From: Methyloprofundus sp.
GTDB taxonomy: Bacteria > Pseudomonadota > Gammaproteobacteria > Methylococcales > Methylomonadaceae
NCBI GenBank assembly: GCA_012960135.1
Contig: DUBW01000043.1
Coordinates: 1-64,000, forward strand
Length of the DNA stretch: 64,000 bases
Reading direction: 5' to 3'
In this document: positions 36,533 through 46,834 of the stretch, one piece after another
Layout: each line of letters begins with the position of its first letter
Numbering within the stretch: the first letter of the stretch is position 1
The notes under the pieces: generated by a model
Told to the model about the DNA's origin: nothing
What the model saw: only the letters and a program-made list of their open reading frames with translations
Databases searched by the model: none
Made by a program: the position numbers and the translations under genes

Positions 36533-37573
36533 ATGTTTATGGCATTGTTTGATGGTATAAGGCGACAATTACGTTCAGTTGTTCAATGGGAAGAGCCTGC
36601 TGAGGGCGCTTTATTTCAACAATGGCAGGGTAATGGCGACGAGCTAAAGAATGCATCTAAATTAATTGTAGGTCCAGGGCAAGGGTGTGTTTTTGTCTAC
36701 GAGGGTAAGATAAAAGCGATACTCAATGAGTCCAGGTTGATCAATCTAGAAACGGATAATACCCCTTTCTGGACGACTGTAACCAAATTTATGCAGTTTT
36801 TTGACAGTGAGCATAAGGCACATATTTACTTTTATCGACGCACAAAAATCCTGGATCAAAAATGGGGTACAAATTCGCCGATTAAGTACGATGATCCAAA
36901 ATACAATTTTCCGGTTTCTTTGCTTGCGTATGGTAATTATAGTTATCGTATCGATGATCCTAAAGCATTTTTTGTCAATGTCGTAGGTACAGAAAATGAT
37001 TTTTATATAGAGGATTTCCGCCAGGTGATGTCCAGTCGCCTGCTTCATCCTTTGACAGACTTTCTAGCAGAAAGTAGATATTCTTACGCTGAGATTGATG
37101 CGCATCGTGAAGAAATTGCAGCGGGAATGAATGCCCAATTACAGCAAGAGTTTTTGAAAATGGGCTTTGTTATTACCGATTTTCGTATCGAAGGAACCGA
37201 TTTTGATGAAGGTACTTTAAAGCGCATCAACAGAATTGCTAACTTAAGTGCTGAAGCACAGGCAGCCGAAGCAGTAGGACTAGATTATGCGAGCATACAG
37301 CAATTAGAGGCAATGCGTGAAGCTGCAAGAAATGAAGGGGGTGGTGCAGGTTTAGGTATGGGCCTAGGGGCTGGTATGGGCATGGGGCAGATGATGTCGC
37401 AAACCATGGGCGCTAACTTTTCTACGGATAAAAAAAATCCGAGTACAGACTCTGGCGTTGAATTTTCTGATCCTATGCAAAAGCTAGTGCAATTAAAAAA
37501 AATGTACCAGGCAGAGTTAATTTCAAAAGATGAATATAGTGCCAAGAAAAAAGAAATTCTGGATAGCTTGTAA
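36533..37573 (+). CDS. SPFH domain protein with SHOCT-like tail
   Basis: A 346-residue protein without a transmembrane helix. The SPFH/stomatin-like core spans residues ~30-240 (GPGQGCVFVYEGKIKAIL and FVITDFRIEGTDFDEG). It is followed by a Gly/Met-rich linker (GMGLGAGMGMGQMM) and a C-terminal SHOCT-like helix pair (KLVQLKKMYQAELISKDEY). Such virion-core-like SPFH proteins occur with zinc-ribbon partners in many bacteria and may organise assemblies at the membrane. The next gene's ATG overlaps its stop in TAATGG. Confidence 0.8.
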   Translation: MFMALFDGIRRQLRSVVQWEEPAEGALFQQWQGNGDELKNASKLIVGPGQGCVFVYEGKIKAILNESRLINLETDNTPFWTTVTKFMQFFDSEHKAHIYFYRRTKILDQKWGTNSPIKYDDPKYNFPVSLLAYGNYSYRIDDPKAFFVNVVGTENDFYIEDFRQVMSSRLLHPLTDFLAESRYSYAEIDAHREEIAAGMNAQLQQEFLKMGFVITDFRIEGTDFDEGTLKRINRIANLSAEAQAAEAVGLDYASIQQLEAMREAARNEGGGAGLGMGLGAGMGMGQMMSQTMGANFSTDKKNPSTDSGVEFSDPMQKLVQLKKMYQAELISKDEYSAKKKEILDSL

Positions 37574-38235
37574 TGGCTCGATGTCAGAGTTGCTCAGCCC
37601 CCTTGCTGGCAAACACTAACCGATGTCAATATTGTGGTGTGCGTAATGATGTAGACTTACAGGCCAAGCATGATGTTTTAGAGCATACAAAGACTTCTGG
37701 TCGTTTGTGCCCACATTGTGTAAAGCCCCTACAAACGATCCAGTTGCAGCTAGATGAACGGCTTGCTATTGACCGCTGTGCAGATTGCTTTGGCTTGTTT
37801 TTTGACCTGGGAGAACTGGAGATTTTACTCAACCATTCGGTAAGTGATGTGCAGTCAATTAACCTGACGCACCTGGATAATATTAATGCGGATCGGTATC
37901 GCAGCAAACAGATTGTTAAGTATGTTAAATGTCCTGTTTGTCTGGAGTTTATGCGGCGCACTAATTTTGCGCAAAAGAGTGGTGTTATCGTGGACAGTTG
38001 CCGCTTACATGGCTTTTGGTTAGATAGTGGGGAAGTGACGCATTTGCTGGAATGGAAAAAGGCAGGTGGGCAGTTATTACATGCACAGGAGCAAAAGAAC
38101 AAAGCACTTAAAACCAGAAAAACACCAGTAGATCGCTCTGATAGATTATGGGATACTTCAATGCATCAGGGCTCAATTAGCCTGGAAACAGGTTTTCTAG
38201 AACTATTGGCGTCTGCTGTAGAAAAAATATTATAG
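37573..38235 (+). CDS. Zinc-ribbon (TFIIB-type) protein
   Basis: A 220-residue cytosolic protein with repeated zinc-binding pairs: CQSC and CQYC at residues 4-21 (double zinc ribbon), CPHC with CADCFGLFFDLGELE (zf-TFIIB pattern), and CPVCLEF with SCRLHGFWLDSGE (second zf-TFIIB copy). It is translationally coupled to the SPFH gene (one-base overlap), which strongly suggests a joint function. No catalytic domain. Confidence 0.83.
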   Translation: MARCQSCSAPLLANTNRCQYCGVRNDVDLQAKHDVLEHTKTSGRLCPHCVKPLQTIQLQLDERLAIDRCADCFGLFFDLGELEILLNHSVSDVQSINLTHLDNINADRYRSKQIVKYVKCPVCLEFMRRTNFAQKSGVIVDSCRLHGFWLDSGEVTHLLEWKKAGGQLLHAQEQKNKALKTRKTPVDRSDRLWDTSMHQGSISLETGFLELLASAVEKIL

Positions 38236-38244
38236 CGAAGGCTA

Positions 38245-39984
38245 CTATTGCATAGCCTTGGCATTAAAAAGTTCAATATGCATTGCGGCAGAGGTTAGAT
38301 GTAACAGTTTGTTTAAGCGACAGGAAACGGGCTCAATATTTGCCCGGTGAAGGTTAATAAATTCACCCGAACGAAACTTGCTATCATTAAAAATTAGGCT
38401 GTCTGGTGAATTAAGCGCCTTTATGCCAGGTAAGAAGATTGCCCATGTATAAACAGAGTCATGATTAGGTAGGGAAATATAGCAAAGTTCAGATTCCAGC
38501 GCTAATAATTTGATACCTAATTGCAACTTATGTTCCGTTAGCTGCGTTAACCTGCAAATCATGCCAATTTCCATGGTATTGTTATTATTGATACCAATAA
38601 TATCGCCAATTTGTATTGTAGACTGGTTGGCGTTTGTATCAAAAATAATCCTGTAGCCTTTGATACTACTGTCGACAACATAAAGCTTATCCGGGTTAAT
38701 AGTAGGAATGTGCTTTGCTTTACTTTCGGACTTTGTCCAGATGTTTTTACGCAGAGAACTTTTGATCGCAAGTTCGGCCTTGCTTTGTTCTTCTCGTAAC
38801 AGACCACTAGGTAGTTGGTTTTGTTTCAAGGCATCTATCGATTCATACCCTTCCGTTACTAATTCGATATTGGGAACTGCCCAACCTCCTGCTATTCGGG
38901 GGTCTCTTTGATCAATGGCTTTTTTGTTTGTGGTACTGGGTCTCAGGGGACTGGCATTGTGTAATTGTTCAATAAGATGACTAAAGCCAATAATACCAGG
39001 GTATTCATTTTCTTCATTAAAGCGGGTAAATTTACGCTGTTGCGATAGGCTTAGAGTTTTCGCGGCCTGTAAAATGTTTTCGCGGTTTATTGATTTGATA
39101 ACGCCAGAACCTGGTGCTTCATTCGGTGCATTTTTGTTAATTTCTATAGCAGCACTATAAGCAGAAAAAAAACGTATTGCATTTTTTTCGGTTTGTTTAA
39201 GGTTGGTTATAACGCTGGGTGGTTTATCCAGGGTTAAATCGAGGCTAGAATATCGGGATGTTTTTTCTATCGGAATTTTTCTGCCCAGCAACATTACCGA
39301 AGTATGCATTTCTACACATGCAGAAACAATAAATATATCGCGTGGACGAAAGTGCTCTAAATCGCAGTGGTAAAGTGCTATTAGATGTTTGAATGCCTTA
39401 TTAATAGTATTGCTGTGATAGCCATGCTGTTCAATATTTAAGTCCTGTATTTTTAGCTTGGATGCCAGACCGTAGAACTTATAGCTTTGTTTCCAGAAGC
39501 CAGGGTAGACTTGTTGATAGATTTCAGCAATATGAAGGTAGGCATTAATCAAGGACTGCAAGCCATAAAACATGCTCTGGGCACTGCTTAAATCGCTTAT
39601 TTTAGGAAGGCAGCTTTCGAATCCATTAGCTAGTTCTGCATAGATAGATACAATATTTTGCGTATTCTGTTGTTCGTGTTTGGCAAGAGGAAGCGAACTA
39701 TTTAAAATAATCGTGTTCAGTGGCGTTAAAAAATCCAGCATGGATTTATAAATGCATTCCAGTAGCAGTGATTTTTGTTTCTTAGTTAACTTGTCTTCCT
39801 GATTGATTGCCTGTATCGCCAATAATACCTGATGAGTTTTTTCAGCGGCTGAGTTACTGTCCAGGGTGGATAGCCAGTGAGTAAATGATTCTTCGGATAA
39901 TTTAAAAGGAATCAGGAAGTCCGTTTCGGTAGCTGTCGTGTTAAATTTAAGAGTATCCGTTTGTATCCGTAATAAGCTTATCAT
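38245..39984 (-). CDS. Large PilZ-like C-terminal domain protein
   Basis: A 579-residue protein with no signal peptide. Residues ~1-230 are helical with no named domain. From about residue 420 a beta-rich region (LYVVDSSIKGYRIIFD, IQIGDIIGINNN, MEIGMICRLTQL) resembles the PilZ-like C-terminus of a helical/PilZ family seen in beta- and gammaproteobacteria. The c-di-GMP motifs RxxxR and D/NxSxxG are only partly matched (DSSIKG), so ligand binding is uncertain. It may be a signalling adaptor. Monocistronic, convergent with the zinc-ribbon gene. Confidence 0.65.
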   Translation of the reverse strand: MISLLRIQTDTLKFNTTATETDFLIPFKLSEESFTHWLSTLDSNSAAEKTHQVLLAIQAINQEDKLTKKQKSLLLECIYKSMLDFLTPLNTIILNSSLPLAKHEQQNTQNIVSIYAELANGFESCLPKISDLSSAQSMFYGLQSLINAYLHIAEIYQQVYPGFWKQSYKFYGLASKLKIQDLNIEQHGYHSNTINKAFKHLIALYHCDLEHFRPRDIFIVSACVEMHTSVMLLGRKIPIEKTSRYSSLDLTLDKPPSVITNLKQTEKNAIRFFSAYSAAIEINKNAPNEAPGSGVIKSINRENILQAAKTLSLSQQRKFTRFNEENEYPGIIGFSHLIEQLHNASPLRPSTTNKKAIDQRDPRIAGGWAVPNIELVTEGYESIDALKQNQLPSGLLREEQSKAELAIKSSLRKNIWTKSESKAKHIPTINPDKLYVVDSSIKGYRIIFDTNANQSTIQIGDIIGINNNNTMEIGMICRLTQLTEHKLQLGIKLLALESELCYISLPNHDSVYTWAIFLPGIKALNSPDSLIFNDSKFRSGEFINLHRANIEPVSCRLNKLLHLTSAAMHIELFNAKAMQ

Positions 39985-40189
39985 GGGTGCATTTAAGTAT
40001 ATTGTAGGCTAACTGTATTATAATTCTACTCACTCAGTGTTGTTAAGTAATAGATAATGATTTTCTTGGCTAAACTTAAAAGCATACAGTATAAATGGCA
40101 TTTTGATTTTTATGTGAGTCAATGGCAGCAGTACTCTCCTAAACTTGAATTAAACCCTAACACTTTATAGAAATTATCGTACCAAAAAA

Positions 40190-42226
40190 ATGAATAACCC
40201 CTTACTAGAAAACTCAGAACTTCCGCAATTTTCACAAATTAAACCCGAACATATAGAGCCAGCAATTGAACAGTTACTGGGTGATGCCCAGTCTAGCGTA
40301 GAGCAATTATTAGCTGAGCATGATAGCTATAGCTGGGAAAACCTTATTGCACCTCTCGATGAAGTCGAGGATAGAATCAATAAAGCCTGGTCGCCTGTCA
40401 GTCATATGAATTCAGTGGTTAATAATGACTTATTACGCGATGCCTATAATGCTTGTTTACCTAAATTAAGTGCCTATTCTACCGAGATGGGGCAGCATAA
40501 AGGGCTGTTTAAAGCTTATCAGGCAATTGCAGCCAGTGATGACTATGCGCTATTAGACACTGCGCAGAAAAAAATTATTCAGAATGCTTTGCGTAGCTTT
40601 CGTTTGTCGGGTGTCGATCTGGATGCTGAAAAGAAAGCACGCTATAAGGAAATTAGCCTGGAACTATCACGGCTTGCCAGCAAGTATGAAGAAAACCTAT
40701 TAGATGCTACCAATGCCTGGCAAAAATTGATCAAAAAAAAGAGCGATCTGGCAGGCTTGCCTGAATCTGCTTTACAACAAGCAAGACAAACGGCAGAGCA
40801 GGAAGGAAAAAAAGGCTGGATGTTAACGCTACAATTCCCGTCCTATATCGCAGTGATGACTTATGCTGATGATAGGCAGTTGCGTGCGGATATGTATAAG
40901 GCTTTTTCCACGCGGGCCTCTGAATTAGGTAGTAATAGTGACTGGGACAACACTGAGATTATGGAACAGACTATTGCTTTGCGCCACGAAAAGGCGCAGC
41001 TGTTAGGGTTTAATAATTATGCTGAACTGTCGCTGGCGACAAAAATGGCCGATTCCACCAGCGAGGTCACTGACTTTTTAGAGGAATTAGCAGAGAAGTC
41101 TTTGCCTCAGGCGCGTAAAGATCTGGCAGAACTCGCTGAATTTGTTCAGCAGCAATACGCTGTAACCAATCTACACACCTGGGATGCCGGTTATTACTCA
41201 GAGAAAATGCGGCAGCATGCCTATGATTTATCGCAAGAGGAAGTAAAACAATATTTTCCTGCGCCAAAGGTTTTGCAGGGATTGTTTAATGTGGTCGAAA
41301 AACTCTATGGCTTGAATATCTCTGAGCTTGATAATATTGATGCCTGGCATAAAGATGTACGCTTTTTTCAGATTAAAGATAAGGCTGGGGAGTTACGCGG
41401 TAAATTCTATATTGATTTATATGCGCGCCCTCATAAAAGAGGCGGTGCTTGGATGGATGATTGTGTGGGTCGGAAAAAAACAGGCGATGTCATTCAAATT
41501 CCGGTCGCTTATTTAACCTGTAACTTTACCCCACCGGCAGGTAATGATCCGGCGCTACTAAGCCATGACGAAGTACTGACCTTATTTCATGAGTTTGGTC
41601 ATGGCTTACAGCATATGCTGACTAAAGTTGATTATTTAGGCGTATCAGGGATTAATGGTGTCGAATGGGATGCGGTGGAACTGCCGAGTCAGTTTATGGA
41701 GAATTGGTGCTGGGAGAGGGAGAGCCTGGCTTTAATCTCAGGGCATTACAAGACAGGAGCTGCTTTACCCGAAGAATTGTTTAATAAAATGCTGGCGGCG
41801 AAAAACTTTCAGGCCGGCATGATTATGGTTAGACAGCTTGAATTCAGTCTGTTTGACTTTAAAATGCATCAGGATTACTCACCTGAACTAGGCGCGAAAA
41901 TTTATGACAAGTTAAACGCGATACGAGAGCAAGTGTCAGTTATGATTCCTCCGGACTTTAACCGCTTTGCACATAGCTTTGCGCATATTTTTTCCGGTGG
42001 TTATGCGGCAGGCTATTACAGTTATAAATGGGCAGAAGTGTTATCTAGTGATGCCTATTCTTTATTTGAAGAGAACGGCATATTTGACCAGCAGACTGGG
42101 GAAAATTTTCTGACGCATATTCTGGAAACCGGTGGTAGCAGCGACGCGATGGAGTTATTTGTTAAATTCAGAGGACGTGAGCCGAAAATTGATGCCTTGC
42201 TTAGACATAGTGGAATAGCCGCATGA
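40190..42226 (+). CDS. prlC: Oligopeptidase A
   Basis: Cytosolic M3 zinc metallopeptidase that degrades oligopeptides, including cleaved signal peptides. The 678 residues include the active-site motif [13 protein letters not shown] near residue 465 (HExxH), with the downstream Glu ligand in [13 protein letters not shown], and [19 protein letters not shown] at the C-terminal side. Its stop overlaps the ubiD ATG by four bases. Confidence 0.95.
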   Translation: MNNPLLENSELPQFSQIKPEHIEPAIEQLLGDAQSSVEQLLAEHDSYSWENLIAPLDEVEDRINKAWSPVSHMNSVVNNDLLRDAYNACLPKLSAYSTEMGQHKGLFKAYQAIAASDDYALLDTAQKKIIQNALRSFRLSGVDLDAEKKARYKEISLELSRLASKYEENLLDATNAWQKLIKKKSDLAGLPESALQQARQTAEQEGKKGWMLTLQFPSYIAVMTYADDRQLRADMYKAFSTRASELGSNSDWDNTEIMEQTIALRHEKAQLLGFNNYAELSLATKMADSTSEVTDFLEELAEKSLPQARKDLAELAEFVQQQYAVTNLHTWDAGYYSEKMRQHAYDLSQEEVKQYFPAPKVLQGLFNVVEKLYGLNISELDNIDAWHKDVRFFQIKDKAGELRGKFYIDLYARPHKRGGAWMDDCVGRKKTGDVIQIPVAYLTCNFTPPAGNDPALLSHDEVLTLFHEFGHGLQHMLTKVDYLGVSGINGVEWDAVELPSQFMENWCWERESLALISGHYKTGAALPEELFNKMLAAKNFQAGMIMVRQLEFSLFDFKMHQDYSPELGAKIYDKLNAIREQVSVMIPPDFNRFAHSFAHIFSGGYAAGYYSYKWAEVLSSDAYSLFEENGIFDQQTGENFLTHILETGGSSDAMELFVKFRGREPKIDALLRHSGIAA

Positions 42227-43689
42227 AATATAAAGACTTAAGAGATTTCATTGCTCAACTGGAAAAAAAAGGTGAACTAAGGCGGATTCCCCAGGAAGTG
42301 GATCCGGTACTTGAAATGACCGAAATCTGTGACCGGACCTTAAAGCAAGGTGGTCCTGCCTTATTATTTGAAAACCCTAAAGGGCATAATATTCCGGTAC
42401 TGGCTAATTTATTTGGTACGCCCGACCGCGTGGCGATGGGGATGGGTGAAAACTCGGTTACTGCATTACGCGGGGTGGGTGAATTGCTTTCGCAATTAAA
42501 AGAGCCAGAACCTCCTAAAGGCATGAAAGATGCGATGGATAAAATTCCAGTCTTTAAAAATGTGCTGAATATGGCGCCTAAGCTGGTGAAAAACCCACCT
42601 TGCCAGGAGCTAATCAGGATTGGCGATGAAATTGATCTGGGTCAGTACCCGATACAAACCTGCTGGCCTAATGATGCCGGACCTTTGATTACCTGGCCTT
42701 TAGTAATTACCAAAGGACCCTATAAAGAACGACAAAATCTGGGTATTTATCGCCTGCAAGTGATTGCTAAAAACAAAGTGATTATGCGCTGGCTGGCGCA
42801 CCGGGGAGGAGCTTTAGATTATCGGGAATGGCAGGAAGCACACCCGGGTGAACCGTTTCCTATCTCAGTTGCATTGGGTGCAGATCCAGCAACTATCCTG
42901 GCTGCTGTTACCCCGGTGCCCGATACGCTGTCTGAATATGCCTTTGCAGGCTTATTGCGTGGCAGTAAAACCGAAGTAGCCAAATCGCAAACCAATGACT
43001 TGCAAGTCCCAGCCAGTGCAGAAATTGTGCTGGAGGGATTTCTATATCCAGGAGAAACAGCGCCCGAAGGGCCGTTTGGCGATCATACCGGTTACTATAA
43101 CGAAGTCGATGAGTTTCCGGTTTTTACCATCGAGCGCATAACTCAGCGGCAGGCACCGATTTATCACAGCACCTATACAGGCAAGCCGCCCGATGAGCCT
43201 GCGGTATTAGGCGTTGCTTTAAACGAAGTATTCGTACCGATCCTGCAAAAGCAGTTTCCTGAAATCACCGATTTTTATCTGCCGCCCGAAGGTTGTTCCT
43301 ATCGTATGGCAGTGATTAGTATGAAAAAACAATATGCGGGTCATGCCAAGCGCGTTATGCTTGGAACCTGGTCTTATCTACGGCAGTTTATGTATACCAA
43401 GTTTGTGATTGTTGTCGATGATGATATTGATGTCCATAACTGGCAGGAAGTGATTTGGGCTATTACCACACGAATGGATCCCGCTCGTGACTTAACGATA
43501 TTGGAAAACACGCCGATAGATTATCTGGATTTTGCCTCACCGGTATCCGGTCTGGGATCTAAAGTGGGCTTTGATGCAACCAATAAATGGCCTGGAGAAA
43601 CGACTCGGGAATGGGGGCGTGTTATTTCTATGTCCGATGATGTCGTGAAAAAAGTAGATGAAATGTGGGAAAGCCTAGGAATAATGTAG
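42223..43689 (+). CDS. ubiD: 4-hydroxy-3-polyprenylbenzoate decarboxylase
   Basis: Prenyl-FMN-dependent decarboxylase of ubiquinone biosynthesis, 488 aa. Typical segments are [56 protein letters not shown] (Glu/metal site) and [16 protein letters not shown]. UbiX, which makes the cofactor, is not in the window. Translationally coupled to prlC. Confidence 0.95.
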   Translation: MKYKDLRDFIAQLEKKGELRRIPQEVDPVLEMTEICDRTLKQGGPALLFENPKGHNIPVLANLFGTPDRVAMGMGENSVTALRGVGELLSQLKEPEPPKGMKDAMDKIPVFKNVLNMAPKLVKNPPCQELIRIGDEIDLGQYPIQTCWPNDAGPLITWPLVITKGPYKERQNLGIYRLQVIAKNKVIMRWLAHRGGALDYREWQEAHPGEPFPISVALGADPATILAAVTPVPDTLSEYAFAGLLRGSKTEVAKSQTNDLQVPASAEIVLEGFLYPGETAPEGPFGDHTGYYNEVDEFPVFTIERITQRQAPIYHSTYTGKPPDEPAVLGVALNEVFVPILQKQFPEITDFYLPPEGCSYRMAVISMKKQYAGHAKRVMLGTWSYLRQFMYTKFVIVVDDDIDVHNWQEVIWAITTRMDPARDLTILENTPIDYLDFASPVSGLGSKVGFDATNKWPGETTREWGRVISMSDDVVKKVDEMWESLGIM

Positions 43690-43768
43690 GTTATGTTATC
43701 TAACGAAGCGTAGGTAACGAACCCGGTGTAACAGAAATGTACTTAGAGGGCGTGGATAAAGTTTCTTT

Positions 43769-43914
43769 CATGCCTATCCTGTTGCTTCCCAAGGCATCCT
43801 CGCGAGCACAATACTATCCCGCCGGGCCATGACTATAGCGCACTCTGAGGGGTGCAGTATGAATGGATGTGCCCCCTCCGGCCCAGTACATTGGGGGCAG
43901 CCGGGTGGACATGG
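43769..43914 (+). repeat. Structured intergenic repeat, copy 1
   Basis: About 146 bases between ubiD and the NUDIX gene. It shares with copy 2 (44527-44652) the order catgcctat ... gcttcc ... gcatcc ... ctatagcg ... ctctgagggg ... cagtatgaatggatg ... gggcag/gaggca ... catggt. Ends resemble an inverted pair. Preceded by a tatctaacgaagcgtaggtaac palindrome, as in copy 2. No coding potential. It may be a non-autonomous element or structured RNA. Confidence 0.75.
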
Positions 43915-43971
43915 TTTCTTCTACCTGATTTGAATCACTGTAAAATGGCTTTGTGGTGTTTTAATCAATAG

Positions 43972-44460
43972 CTATGTAACTGAGCCCAGATAAACGGTAT
44001 GTTCTTGGCTATGCAAGTTAATCAGCAATTCAGCAAAGAAGTTGGGTGAAATAGTCTGTTCAGCTAATTTTTCTACGGGTAACCATTCTACCCCTACCTG
44101 ATGCTTATCTGGATCGGGGCCTGAGCTGGGAATATAGTCTACAGGGGTCTGGCATTGAATTAATACTTCGAGTTGGTGGCGGGTGTAAGGTTTTGGATCT
44201 AGCTTGGGGATAAAAAAATCGGCGATATGTAGCACGTCAAAGGCTTCGACTGCGCTATTGATTTCTTCTAGGCATTCGCGAATCACCGCTTGATGCAAGG
44301 TTTCTCCAGGTTCTAATGCACCGCCAGGTAGGGTGTAGCGTACACCTTCTTGCGGGCTGTCTTTTTTGATTAATAGGACTTTGTTATCCTGAATAATAAC
44401 AGCGCGTACAGTGATGCGGATACCGGATTGTAATTGATCCATTTGTCTAGTTGGAAACAT
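43972..44460 (-). CDS. NUDIX hydrolase
   Basis: A 162-residue NUDIX protein that hydrolyses a nucleoside diphosphate linked to another moiety; substrate unknown. The NUDIX box is complete: GGALEPGETLHQAVIRECLEE (residues ~48-67). The N-terminal strand IRITVRAVIIQDNKVLLIKK is typical. It stands between two copies of the structured intergenic repeat, in minus orientation. Confidence 0.9.
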   Translation of the reverse strand: MFPTRQMDQLQSGIRITVRAVIIQDNKVLLIKKDSPQEGVRYTLPGGALEPGETLHQAVIRECLEEINSAVEAFDVLHIADFFIPKLDPKPYTRHQLEVLIQCQTPVDYIPSSGPDPDKHQVGVEWLPVEKLAEQTISPNFFAELLINLHSQEHTVYLGSVT

Positions 44461-44526
44461 TAGAGTTTGTAGGCTGAGTTAGCTTATCTAGCGTAGCGTA
44501 GATAAGTAACCCGGCATATGTTGATA

Positions 44527-44652
44527 CCATGCCTATTCGAGTGCTTCCTGAAGCATCCCGTCGAGCTATGTCTATAGCGTGCTCTGAGGGGCCCAGTATG
44601 AATGGATGCGATCCCGACCCAGTATTTTGGGAGGCAACCGGATAGGCATGGT
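44527..44652 (+). repeat. Structured intergenic repeat, copy 2
   Basis: About 126 bases, same orientation as copy 1. Its ends are a good inverted pair (accatgcctat / ataggcatggt). Shared core: tctatagcg, gctctgaggggc, cagtatgaatggatg. Flanked by the palindromes gcttatctagcgtagcgtag on the left and copy B of the dispersed palindromic repeat on the right. Confidence 0.75.
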
Positions 44653-44670
44653 TGATACTACCAGTAACTT

Positions 44671-44718
44671 GGCGGGTTACGTTTTTTTGCTTCGCTAAAA
44701 AATCTAACCTAACCTACG
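44671..44718 (-). repeat. Dispersed palindromic repeat, copy B
   Basis: Read on the minus strand it closely matches 23861-23910. It folds into a hairpin with the loop around gcgaagc and A/T-rich inner arms. It starts nine bases past the stop of the SlyD-like gene and could also act as its terminator. Confidence 0.6.
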
Positions 44719-44727
44719 AAGGGTGTT

Positions 44728-45210
44728 TTACTCGTGGTTACAACCTGCACCATGAATATGACCATGCTCCATTTCTGTTTCGGTCGCGGGGCGAATGTCC
44801 ATGACTTCTACATCAAATGTTAGTTGCTCACCGGCAAGAGGGTGATTGCCATCAATAGTGATGTTATCCTCTTCTATTTCGGTAATGGTAACAACAGCGG
44901 GACCATTGCTAGAGTCGGCCTGAAACTGCATACCTACTTCTATGGTGTCAATGCCCTGAAACATTTCTTTTCCAACAGTCTGGATTTGTTGTTCATTACG
45001 TTCGCCATAAGCATCGGCGGCTTCAATAGTCACAGTTAATTTATCACCGACCGATGATTCGCTAAGTGCGCTTTCAAGGCCAGGAATGATATTACCTGCG
45101 CCGTGTAGGTAACTTAAAGGTTCCGCGCCGATTGAGCTGTCGAGTTTTTCGCCGGCTTTATTGGTTAATGTATAGTGTATAGAAACGACAGGGTTTTCAG
45201 TGTTTTTCAT
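44728..45210 (-). CDS. FKBP-type peptidyl-prolyl isomerase, SlyD-like
   Basis: A 160-residue cytosolic isomerase and chaperone. The FKBP half (SIHYTLTNKAGEKLDSSIG, YLHGAGNIIPGLESAL) is interrupted by the IF chaperone insert typical of SlyD (about residues 65-125, with GNHPLAGEQLTFDVEV after it). The tail ends MEHGHIHGAGCNHE, a short His/Cys metal-binding tail far shorter than that of E. coli SlyD. Monocistronic. Confidence 0.9.
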   Translation of the reverse strand: MKNTENPVVSIHYTLTNKAGEKLDSSIGAEPLSYLHGAGNIIPGLESALSESSVGDKLTVTIEAADAYGERNEQQIQTVGKEMFQGIDTIEVGMQFQADSSNGPAVVTITEIEEDNITIDGNHPLAGEQLTFDVEVMDIRPATETEMEHGHIHGAGCNHE

Positions 45211-45245
45211 AAGAATAATGCGTTAAGTTTAAAGAAAGGTGATTT

Positions 45246-46340
45246 TTACGAGTCATCACTTTGCTTGGCAAGTTCGGTGAGTGAGTCAATTAAGTCGGTA
45301 AAGTTTTTTAAAGTATCTGTTCTGATCGTTGCGTGGGCCAGTTTACGCCCTTTTCGAGCGGCTTTATCATATAAATGCAAATGCACTTGAGATAATGAAA
45401 GTAGCTGGTTACTAGCAGGAACATTGCCGATAAAGTTTTGCATGGCGGCGTAACCCAGCGAGTGGGTTGAACCTAAAGGCATATCCATAATGGCTCTGAG
45501 GTGGTTTTCAAATTGGCTGGTTTCCGAGCCTTCAATGGTCCAGTGTCCTGAATTATGTACTCTGGGGGCAAATTCATTGGCAATGATGTTGTTGTCGACC
45601 GCAAATAATTCCAGCGCTATCGTACCAACATAATCAAGTGCCGTCAGGATAGTGTTGATATAGTTCTCAGCTTGCGCCTGTAATGGGTCATTCTGGGTAT
45701 TTTTAGCGAGACGTAAAATACCTTTGTGGTGCTCGTTTTCTGATAATGGGTAGTAGACAATTTCCCCCGAGACGCTGCGACTGGCAATAATTGAGATTTC
45801 CCGGTCAAAGGGTACAAAACCTTCTACGACGCAAGGGGCACTTTTGACGGCCTGCCATGCCTCAGCTAGATCCTGATCACTACTGAGTACAACCTGTCCT
45901 TTGCCGTCATAGCCTAGGCGACGAGTTTTAAGGATAGCAGGGTAACCTATATCCGGCATTGCCTGTTGCAGTTCTTCTAAGCTGGAAACAGCGGAAAATG
46001 AGGCGGTAGCAATGCCTAAGTCCTGCAAGAAAGTTTTCTCGGTGATTCTGTCCTGGCCAATGAATAAAGCTTTTGCAGGGGGGTAAACAGGCGTATTGGC
46101 ATTTAAGAAGTCAATGATCTCAACCGGAACATTTTCAAACTCATAAGTAATAATGTCTGATTCTTCTGCTAACTGCGTCAATAACGCTTTATCAGTATAG
46201 TCACCGATCAGGTGCTTGCCTAAATCTGCCGCACAGGAAGCAGGGGTAGGGTCTAGGAATATAAATTTAAGCCCTAAAGGTTTACCAGCGAGGGCAAGCA
46301 TTCTTGCCAGTTGACCAGCACCTAAAATACCAATAACCAT
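45246..46340 (-). CDS. purK: 5-(carboxyamino)imidazole ribonucleotide synthase
   Basis: ATP-grasp enzyme that carboxylates AIR in de novo purine synthesis. The 364 residues start [22 protein letters not shown]-grasp signatures include KTRRLGYDGKGQ, FDREISIIASR, and NEFAPRVHNSGHWTIEG. Its ATG overlaps the purE stop by one base (TTAATGG). Confidence 0.95.
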   Translation of the reverse strand: MVIGILGAGQLARMLALAGKPLGLKFIFLDPTPASCAADLGKHLIGDYTDKALLTQLAEESDIITYEFENVPVEIIDFLNANTPVYPPAKALFIGQDRITEKTFLQDLGIATASFSAVSSLEELQQAMPDIGYPAILKTRRLGYDGKGQVVLSSDQDLAEAWQAVKSAPCVVEGFVPFDREISIIASRSVSGEIVYYPLSENEHHKGILRLAKNTQNDPLQAQAENYINTILTALDYVGTIALELFAVDNNIIANEFAPRVHNSGHWTIEGSETSQFENHLRAIMDMPLGSTHSLGYAAMQNFIGNVPASNQLLSLSQVHLHLYDKAARKGRKLAHATIRTDTLKNFTDLIDSLTELAKQSDDS

Positions 46341-46834
46341 TAAGCAAGCTCCCGGGGGTCTGAGTTAGCGAGCACGGTTTCTGTCTGCTGTTGGCGGAAG
46401 GCATTAAGGGGGGGCTTGTATTCAGTATGCTTATTGGCAATGATTGCAGCGGCTAATAAAGCGGCATTAGTTGCGCCAGCTTTGCCTATGGCGAGTGTGC
46501 CCACGGGAATGCCGGCGGGCATTTGTGCGATGGATAATAAAGAGTCCATGCCACTTAATGCCTTAGATTGAATAGGTACGCCTAAGACAGGAATCGCTGT
46601 TTTTGCCGCGGTCATACCCGGTAAATGAGCTGCGCCACCTGCACCGGCAATAATCACTTCCAGCCCTTTGCCTTCTGCTGATTCAGCATAGTCAAAAAGT
46701 TTGTCAGGTGTGCGGTGAGCGGAGACAACCTCGACTTCAAACGGTATGCCTAGTTGTTCCAGTTTTTCAGATGCAAAGCGCATGGTTTCCCAGTCAGAGG
46801 TTGAGCCCATGATAATGCCCACTAATGCAGTCAT
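46340..46834 (-). CDS. purE: N5-carboxyaminoimidazole ribonucleotide mutase
   Basis: Converts N5-CAIR to CAIR. I use the internal ATG giving [18 protein letters not shown], preceded by aaaagga, instead of the longer ORF whose 17 extra residues (ICIKRTY...) do not belong to the family. Motifs: [28 protein letters not shown]. First gene of purEK. Confidence 0.95.
   Translation of the reverse strand: MTALVGIIMGSTSDWETMRFASEKLEQLGIPFEVEVVSAHRTPDKLFDYAESAEGKGLEVIIAGAGGAAHLPGMTAAKTAIPVLGVPIQSKALSGMDSLLSIAQMPAGIPVGTLAIGKAGATNAALLAAAIIANKHTEYKPPLNAFRQQQTETVLANSDPRELA

Noticed and set aside
43769-43914. Self-cleaving ribozyme in the structured repeat (because of the ctctgagggg word)
   Set aside because: No hammerhead core (CUGAUGA...GAAA) or other ribozyme signature could be laid out by hand in either copy.
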